Source of the DNA: Dimargaris cristalligena
Taxonomy: Eukaryota; Kickxellomycota; Dimargaritomycetes; Dimargaritales; Dimargaritaceae
Length of the DNA stretch: 50,454 bases
Direction of reading: 5' to 3'
NCBI GenBank assembly: GCA_027576995.1
Contig: JANBQC010000155.1
Span: 1-50,454, forward strand
Made by a program: the position numbers and the translations under genes. Below are positions 42,692-50,454 of the stretch, in pieces (position 1 is the stretch's first letter; every line of letters begins with the position of its first letter). Below the pieces are notes generated by a model. That model saw only the letters and a program-made list of their open reading frames with translations, was not told the origin of the DNA and did not search any database.

Positions 42692-45110
42692 ATGGCTGAC
42701 ACCGGAGACTGGTGCTTGATCGAAAGCGATCCTGGTAAGACCCCCGGGTAACCTTATCAATTAGTCCTATTCCACATAGACTCCAGCGAGACGAGATAGC
42801 CCAGCTACTCCGACCACGAACAAACCGGCGGGTCCGCTCAGTGCAGGCCAATGACCCGAGATTATTTTTAAAGAGGGGCTGCATTGCTTTGCTACTGGTC
42901 CTTTCTCTTCCCCCATTAACCCACAGCCACTCCTTGTGTCTGCCTATATTATGTACAGGCGTCTTTACCGAGCTCATCGCCAATATGGGCGTCAAAGGCA
43001 CCCAAGTAGAGGAAGTCTATAGTCTCGATGACGCGTCCCTCAGTGCTCTCAAGTAGGTCCCATAGCATACATGGGCCATATGCCCTCGCTTCCACATCTT
43101 CGTTATTATTAAAATACCCTCCGTTCGCTTGGCAGCCATTCCTTCCTTGTCTTCCTACTCATTCCATATGTGATGCCTTTGTTTAATCCGACTTTACACC
43201 GACCCTCTCCCCATTAGGCCGATCTACGGGCTGATTTTCCTGTTTAAATGGCAGTCGGATAGCCAGACCCCGCGTCCGTCGGGCGACGTCGGCATTGACT
43301 CGCATCAGGATACCCATGTCTTTTTTGCCAAACAGGTACGTAACTATCCAATGGCACCGTAGAGCGCACGCTCTTGCTGTAACTCTCTGTATCCGTTCGC
43401 CTCGATCCGGTCTAACTCGTCGCTTGATACATGGTCCCTAATTACCCCTCCAACTACTTACACTGGTTTCTACCCCCAGGTGATCAACAATGCATGCGCG
43501 ACCCAAGCTATTCTGTCTATCCTACTTAATACCCCCGGTATCGAACTGGGTGACGAGCTTCGGCAATTCAAAGAATTCACCCACGAATTCTCACCGGAAG
43601 TAAGTCCCGAATTCAGTTGCATCGCATCTTGTCCCCAACTGATATAGTGGCGATTGGATATCGATGCCCCCAAATGTCACTTACCTGATGTTGCTACCAT
43701 CCCACCCCCTTACAGCAGAACCGTCGTTTAATTGATTTAATCAACTATAGCCGTAACTCCGCCATTGCTAATCCATTCATTGATTTTTTTGGCATCGTCT
43801 TTTAACGATTGACTTATTACTGGTAATTATGTCCCTCTACCGTACGCATTCACCACCCACCATCGTTGTTCTCAGCTTAAAGGACTAGCCATTTCCAACA
43901 GCGACGTTATTCGAACTGTCCATAATTCCTTCGCGAGGTAAGCACCAGCTCTTCTTCATCCACCAGTTGCAGTTGAAGCGACCCGGCTGATGGGTTTAAT
44001 ATCCGGGAAGTTACTAACCCCTATCCCTATTTTTCGCCCAACCGTTCGATTCTCCTGGACTCATATAATGAATGACCTTGGGCATAGATCTGACCTTTTT
44101 GTCAATGACGAGCCGGCCTCGGCCTCCGACTCGAACGATGTCTTTCATTTCATTAGCTACGTTCCTGTTGCCGGCTGTTTATATGAACTTGACGGACTGA
44201 AGGACGCCCCTGTCAACCATGGGTCGTGTACCGACGAAGACTGGCTCCAAAAGGCCCGGCCCCTGATACAGGCACGCATGGCAAGGTGGGTGACCATGTT
44301 TTTTTCCCGCTATTTTTGCCAATACCCCACTACCCCCTGTATAGTACTGATAGCTTACATTCCATCAGATATCTAATATCCGATTACCTTATACGTCAAT
44401 TGTTGATTTGGCACGGTTGGACGATCGATTGATTCCTCCAGATATGCGACATCGGAAATCCGATTTAATCTTTTGGCCGTGATGGAAAGTCGCCATTCGC
44501 TTTACCAAAAGCGCATGGACGAAATTGAACGGATCCTCCAGGATATCCAAGTCCGCATCGGAAACCTACAATTGGTAAGTAGTACATGCTTTCATTCTAT
44601 ATATATATATATATATATATGTGTGTTTGATTTGGCTGATGGAGAAGGGTTTTTTGTCGACCTTGGTGATTATCCGGGGTGGCGGGAGATGTAGGAGTAA
44701 GGTGCTTTTACCGTTCTAACCGTCGCATTTATCTTATCCCTGATCTGATGCATATACTAACGTGGTGTTGGTGGAATGATACTATACCCTCCATCTAGGA
44801 GAGCGCTGCTTCGACCCCTAATGGCAGTGTTGAGCCGTCAACACCCACGGCCACCCCCGCTGCCGAGCTAGGTAAAGAAGACATCCAAGAGCTGCAGGCC
44901 CGAATCATTGCTCTGGAGGACGAGAAAAGCCAGCTTAGTTACAAACTAACCCTGGAGCAACTGAAACTTCGGCGGTACAAAGATGAGAATGTACTCCGCA
45001 AGCATAACTTCATTCCCCTTGTTTACAATCTCATTCGACAATTGGCCAAGAAAAATCAGCTGGGGGATCTGATCAGCGACGCTAAGTTGAAGAAGCGGCG
45101 CCAGTCTTAG
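42692..45110 (+). CDS. uch2: Ubiquitin C-terminal hydrolase of the UCH37/UCHL5 (Uch2) type
   Basis: Eight exons: 42692-42734, 42959-43052, 43218-43335, 43480-43599, 43876-43937, 44088-44285, 44442-44574, 44799-45110. Splice sites are GT-AG, phases agree, total 359 residues. The protein is a cysteine protease that trims ubiquitin chains at the proteasome 19S particle (known). The peptidase C12 domain starts [15 protein letters not shown]. The predicted catalytic set is Q85 (oxyanion), C91 in [10 protein letters not shown]166 in [11 protein letters not shown] and D181 in LYELDGL. The crossover-loop region [20 protein letters not shown] follows the cysteine. The C-terminal ULD, which binds the proteasomal receptor, is seen in [19 protein letters not shown] and [19 protein letters not shown] Ser/Thr/Pro linker precedes a Glu/Lys-rich helix. 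Length and order match UCH37, not the shorter UCHL1/L3 type. Confidence 0.94.
44598..44620 (+). repeat. (TA)n microsatellite in the last UCH intron
   Basis: About 23 bases of TA repeat followed by GTGTGT lie in the intron between exons 7 and 8 of the UCH gene. Confidence 0.9.
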
Positions 45111-46939
45111 TCTCACTATATATATATGTGTGTGGTTTCGGTGGGGAATGGATATGTCCGCAAAATCACTTTCTTTCTCGGGCTGTCTTGAATATTCAAC
45201 TTGAGTTGTATCCTCGTTTTTGACTCGTTATATATACGTTATTATATTGACCAACCATCAAATTCACGGAATTAAGTCGTTGAATTGAAGGCCGATGAAC
45301 CCCTTTTACGATACTATCCTGTCATGTGTATTGGATCGAGGTGCTTTCTCCTTCCCAGTGCTACACCGTTCCTCTCATAAATCCGAACCCTCCATTTTTT
45401 CATCCAAGGCTGGTGGTCCAAGTGACGTTGAGCTTTGATATAGTTACGAGGAATGGATTAAAAACACGCGTGTTTATACTTATCCAGATAGGACCGAATT
45501 GCATTATGGTATCTGATTCGCTGGCGATGGCGAATTAATCGAGCGGGTTTATCATCATGTCAGCAGTTTAATCGCCGCCCACACACATGTATTTATCACC
45601 TTACTCCACCCAATCCTTTTTCTACTCTAGACTAATACGCATGAGGTGGCGGATATATTATACTAGAAAACAGATCATACCCAATCGTTTTAATCTCTGC
45701 GCCACGTATTACACAAACAGTAGCTGCTATAGCATTGCATAGCCTATGCTCAAAGAGATGCTTCTCTAGATGAGGTGGAGTGGTGACTGTTTGCAAAACA
45801 TATACGCCTGGGGTGAAGGGTGACGATGGCTTCAACGTACCTGGCTAAAAATAGTCAGTAGAGTGATATCTGGGAAACATCCCAAGTGTTGGCATGCAAT
45901 AGTGCGCCGCCAACTGTGGAGTTAAGGGGGAAAGACCCTTTTCCCATTTAGTCAGCCCTGCACAAGACACGACGTCAAGGAGACGATGATGTGTGTTGCA
46001 GGTGGTTTTTACAGATGGAACCCATCATATCCCTCTTCTTCCTTCCTTCAGTGGGGAGACTAAGCTGGGATGGACAACAATGGACTGGGCGTAGCAGGTG
46101 TGAACTAATAAGGAAGTAAAATAGGTGTGCGTGTGCGCTGTTGTAGTAGTAGTCTAGGCGTGTGATCAATCACATACCCTTGACATCGTCTCAGCCCTTG
46201 GCCCCGCCCACTTTCTCTTCTTTCTTATTTGTATTGCTTTAGGCCACTACCATACTTTTCTCTTTCTGGAATGGCTTTGCTCTCGTCCCTCTCATTCCCC
46301 CTCCTACTCAACTTTCTTCAGTAAAATTTTTACGTCGTCCTGAGCTTAGTAATATTGTTATTCTACTTCGACCGTTGTTTATACTTAGCCGGGGTTGTGA
46401 CTAAGCGCATTCTCAGCCAGTCAACGAAGTGCAGGGGCAATTAGGGTCTTCTAACTCTAAACGGTTAACAATCGCTGCAGGTTCAGCGTGCCTATGCCCA
46501 TTCGCGATTCCCTTCACCGACTATTTACAAGGTACGTCACCGGCGCCTGGTTTCCCTACACGGTTGTTTTCTCAAAACGCATAGGTATCAATGGCGACTC
46601 GAACAAACTCTAATGCGAATTGGAAGTAGCCAATGACATTGTAGCCCATACATTCCCATTTGGCATTAGCTGTTTGCCACATGGCCTTGCGTGGCTAAAG
46701 CAGTCACTACAGTCATTCGAGTCCCGGGCTTAGAGACTATTTCACACCAGAAGTCACATTTTAACTATATTACAACTGCACTATTTATATATTTGACCTG
46801 TCCGCCCTTAGCAATTGCGGTATACCAAGTTCGCCATTGTGAGGGTACGCGCTCGTTCGATAGAGCCACTTGATCGATTATCGTTTTTGATTAGCCCCCC
46901 CCGTCTGTTTATTTCCCCAAACTACATATTTCAGTATTA
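45111..46939. other. Intergenic between UCH gene and MET2
   Basis: No recognised gene. A 52-base segment at about 46482-46533 is bounded by a GCTGCAG acceptor-like and an AAG/GTACGT donor-like sequence and could be a 5' exon of MET2. AT-rich sequence near 46785 (TTTATATATTTG) is a weak TATA candidate. Other frames look like chance. Confidence 0.45.
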
Positions 46940-49039
46940 ATGTGGCGCTATTTGCCGGTGAATCCCCAAGGTATCGTCGGCCAGGTGCGGTCGACAGGTT
47001 GGAGATGCCCACCTCCCGTGCCCCTGAAGCTAACCCGGGCCATTCCAGGGACAGCACTGTCGTTATCCCCGGCGTCGCTCGGCCACCGACGATCATTCAC
47101 GGGTACCCCATTTGGTCTCTTCGCCGCCCACCCATCCAGGGAACAGTCGGAAGCCAGACCCCGCTATCCCCACAACGATCCCTCTTGGTCTAACGGGGCA
47201 GCCCCCGCCCCACCGGACCCGCCGCTCCGGGCTTTCCCCTGTGTGGACCGAATTGAGGAACGGACCCGTCAACTAGAGACAGCTACGGGAACCACCCACC
47301 CTCACCCATTACCCCGGGCCCCGCCCGGCCATCGTACTTTCCGCTACCCCAGCCCTTTTTTGTGTGACTACGGTGGATTCCTACCGGAGTTTCAACTGGC
47401 CTACGAAACATGGGGTACCCTGGATGCCCAGGCGAGTAATGCCATCCTAATCCATACGGGGCTTTCGGCGAACAGTCACGCCCGCAGTCATGCGGATAAC
47501 GAGAATCCCGGTTGGTGGGAGAAGTTCATTGGTAAGCGAATCACGTAGTATGGAATTAGCCCACATATTATTTGTTTATTGTTTTGATAATCCTTGGGGG
47601 ACGTGCATTTGCTGCCGATGGACCAAGGTGCCACTGGGGGGGATACAGTGCTACCCTACTACATTTCTTGGGATCTACTTATTAAATTGATTGGCGCATT
47701 TTATTTCATCCTTCCCCCCCCTCATTTCACCCCTAAACCCGGTACGCTGGTTGCCATCCCAACAGGACCCGGTCTACCCATCGACACGAACAAATTCTTC
47801 GTTATTTGCACCAACGTTCTGGGAGGGTGTTACGGGTCTACCGGCCCCGCATCCATCAATCCGCATACCGGTCAACGCTATGCCACCCGATTCCCCATTC
47901 TGTCTATCCACGATATGGTCCGCGCCCAGTTCCTCATGTTGGACCATTTGGGAATCCAATGCCTTTACGCCAGCGTGGGGGCCAGCATGGGCGGTATGCA
48001 ATCCCTGGCGGCCTGCGCCCTGTTTCCACACCGGGTTCGCCGGCTCATTACCATTTCGGCCTGCGCTCGCTCCCATCCCTATTCCATCGCGCTACGCCAT
48101 GTTCAGCGCCAGGTCCTCATGTCGGATCCCAATTGGCGGAAAGGCTATTATTATGATCCGGTGGGAGGTGGTGATGCCACTACTAGTTCTTCGGGCGGTC
48201 ACGCGGGTCCGGACGGATCGGGTTCGGGAGCAGTAGTACCCCCGCACGCGGGTATGAAACTGGCCCGGCAAATCGCTACCATTAGCTACCGCTCCGGCCC
48301 CGAATGGGAAAAACGGTTCGGACGCAAACGACTCCAACCCCAACAGCCCCCGGAATTCTGCGCCGATTTTATGATCGAATCCTATTTGGACCACCAGGGC
48401 GAGAAATTCTGTCTGGAGTACGATCCTAATTCCCTCCTCTATATTTCCAAAGCCATGGATTTGTTTGATATGTCCAGCTCGGCCCTGCAGGAAATCATCC
48501 AACGCCGATCGCGGGCGTGGCACCAGTTCGCCCGTGATCGACCGGAATTGAAGTTTCCAACAGCGGATTCTTGTCGGGAAGGGGAGGGCGCCTACCCATC
48601 TATTCCCCGCCCATCATCGGATGGAACGGGAGAACAGGGACCATTAGCGTCTCCGGATCATGAATGGAATCATCCGGTCGATTCTTCCCAATGTTCCCGG
48701 GGTAGTAGTAACCCTCTGTCTGACGAAGCCGGCACCGATAAACGGGAAGGTACCGACAGCATGATGAACGACGCCTACGCGGACGACCGTAATTTAGTGG
48801 CCGGCCTGCGGGACATTCAAATCCCCACCCTGGTACTTGGGGTCAAATCCGATATCCTGTTCCCCGTGTGGCAGCAACAGGAAATCGCGCGCTCCCTCCG
48901 ACGGGCCGGCAATTCGAGGGTTACTTACTACGAATTGGACGCCTTTTACGGCCATGACACTTTTTTAATTGATCTGCCTAATATTGGGGCGGCGGTGAAG
49001 GGCCATTTGGAAAACCACATTGAAGGACGAGAGGAATAG
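46940..49039 (+). CDS. MET2: Homoserine O-acetyltransferase
   Basis: Two exons, 46940-47531 and 47766-49039, joined in phase 1 to give 621 residues. The enzyme acetylates homoserine with acetyl-CoA, entering methionine synthesis (known). The alpha/beta-hydrolase core starts FPSPFLCDYGG-like (FRYPSPFLCDYGGFLPEF) and continues LAYETWGTLDA, NVLGGCYGSTGP, and the nucleophile elbow VGASMGG with S271. D560 (GVKSDILFP) and H594 (FYGHDTFL) complete the triad. The protein is longer than yeast Met2 (486) because of a Pro/Arg/Ser-rich N-terminal extension of about 135 residues and two low-complexity insertions (near 330-355 and 466-532). The extension could be a targeting sequence or disordered. An additional upstream exon is possible, so the start is the least certain part. 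Confidence 0.93.
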
Positions 49040-50454
49040 CTTTTATTCTAAGTTTTAGTAGTCGTGAATGTAAGAATAAGGTAATAGTGTATAGTATGGA
49101 CTCTATAATTCCCATATACTCACTCCCTCCACCCACCCCGATTTGTATATTCAACCTTCCGGGACCAACCTATCCACACACACTGGGGCCTGCTTAATTC
49201 ATTGATAATTCTTGGTATATTTAGCCTATACTTCCATTCTTGTAACACCCTCGGGGAAAAGGCCTACCTAACTCTCTATACTGTATATTCAAGCGCCCTA
49301 ATGGCGCTGAAAAAAGAAAGGAAATCATCCCGGATGACAGATCACCCGCGGCCAAGTTTTACGGTTAAACAGGGGTGGAAATATGAAGCAGTGATCCTAA
49401 TTGGAATCAGGAATAATATTAAAAATAAAGCTAAATATATAAAATCCATCGCGGGTTCAAAGATTCCGTCAATCATTTCCAATTACTAATCGGGAAAATG
49501 GGAGCAATGTATATGGCAATTTCTAAATATTAGCTCCCCATCCCCCAGAACCCAAGTTGGGTGGATGTGCTGCCACTGTATCAACTCTTCTTTATCATTA
49601 GAGTATACGCAATCCCGAATTTTCCGGTTATGGCCATATGCACGTTAAAGTACCGTATCCCGTTAGATCTGCGTAGTCAAGTACGTGTCAGCTAATTTAG
49701 TACTGAGGTGGGTGACCACTTGGGAATAGTTAGTGCTATAAATCTTTTCTTTTATTTGGGATTGCTCCGGAACATCGTTTTGATTATAAATGACAGTAAG
49801 ACTGGGACTATGCACGCCGATCCTAATATGCCTTGCTAATGCTTTGATAAGCAGCTTAGCATATAACTAAATCTATTTTAGTGGTGGTATATTTTATTAG
49901 TAAGTCCAATGTGACGGACCCTACTTTTATCTTGTAATCTATTTACAGCCGTGGTCACTCATTTAACTGCAATGCCAAACCGTTAGAGGACTTAAGATGA
50001 ACGAATGCCCTGACTGCTTTATTTTAATACAATGCAATGCCTTAGTGCCCTCGCGTTAGCCGAAAATATATAATCGTTAAAGTTGTTCAGCGGCTAGACT
50101 GGCATCAAGCTACCAAGATATCACAGATGCAATTAAAAAATATGGCTGTGTTACCCAGGTTATATAGCGTACGGGAGTGCTGCCCTATTTATTGATTGAA
50201 AATATGCTTCGGTTATTCCGTGAAGTAGCATCTCACAATACAGGCTGGGTATAGGTAAATACCGCGAGCAGGGGCAACAGGCACTTATTAATGTAGTGTT
50301 CGAAAGGCACGGCTTGTTCGGAAATACAGACTGTAATAAAGAGTGCGCCGCGAAATATCCAATTGTTATGGGATTTAGTAAAAATGTAAATAATTCACTG
50401 AAAACAATAGATAATCGATGGAAATTAGATTTAAAGAATTTATTAAGAAAAATG
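49040..50454. other. AT-rich sequence to right edge
   Basis: 3' flank of MET2 followed by AT-rich DNA. No frame starting with ATG and no family resemblance is seen, and no RNA gene is recognised. Confidence 0.55.

Noticed and set aside
44041..44060. tRNA B-box-like sequence (CGTTCGATTCTCC)
   Set aside because: No A box or cloverleaf could be built around it, and it lies in an intron of the UCH gene.

Overview
The window looks like nuclear DNA from a fungus, probably a filamentous or early-diverging lineage rather than a budding yeast. It encodes fungal cell-wall enzymes (a full-length 1,3-beta-glucan synthase and a GPI-anchored GH72 transglycosylase), a fungal-type homoserine O-acetyltransferase, and several genes split by short GT-AG introns that rejoin in frame when removed. 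I cannot name the species. The clade is an inference from gene content and intron density. Layout, left to right: (1) positions 1-2008, minus strand, the 5' part of a cytosolic-type gamma-glutamyltransferase family gene broken into at least eight small exons and running off the left edge; (2) about 3.4 kb of AT-rich sequence with one doubtful ORF; (3) FKS1, minus, one uninterrupted 1914-codon exon; (4) a 9 kb stretch without a convincing gene, holding simple repeats and weak fragments, one resembling an MFS transporter motif; (5) GAS1-like gene, plus, uninterrupted; (6) ETR1/MECR, minus, five exons; (7) a La-like/CCHC/PSP RNA-binding protein, plus, three exons, behind a good TATA box; (8) an orphan, probably secreted protein, plus, two exons; (9) an LMBD1-type nine-TM membrane protein, minus, one exon; (10) CAT2 carnitine acetyltransferase, minus, one exon; (11) a UCH37/Uch2 deubiquitinase, plus, eight exons; (12) MET2, plus, two exons; (13) 1.4 kb AT-rich sequence at the right edge. 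Functional themes: FKS1 makes 1,3-beta-glucan at the plasma membrane and the GAS1-like enzyme elongates and remodels it outside the membrane; they flank the 9 kb gap and are transcribed away from each other. ETR1 (mitochondrial fatty acid synthesis) and CAT2 (acetyl-carnitine shuttle between peroxisome and mitochondrion) both concern mitochondrial acyl metabolism. UCH37 acts at the proteasome, the La/CCHC/PSP protein probably in nuclear RNA surveillance, MET2 in methionine synthesis. These look like neighbours rather than a pathway cluster. I found no tRNA, rRNA, CRISPR array or transposon open reading frame, and no convincing new multigene system. The most notable points are unusual residues in the FKS1 echinocandin hot spots, microexons in the glutamyltransferase gene, a possible La-motif/CCHC/PSP combination, and signals for dual targeting in CAT2. 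Exon borders were worked out by hand from splice sites, frame and family resemblance; no search was run.
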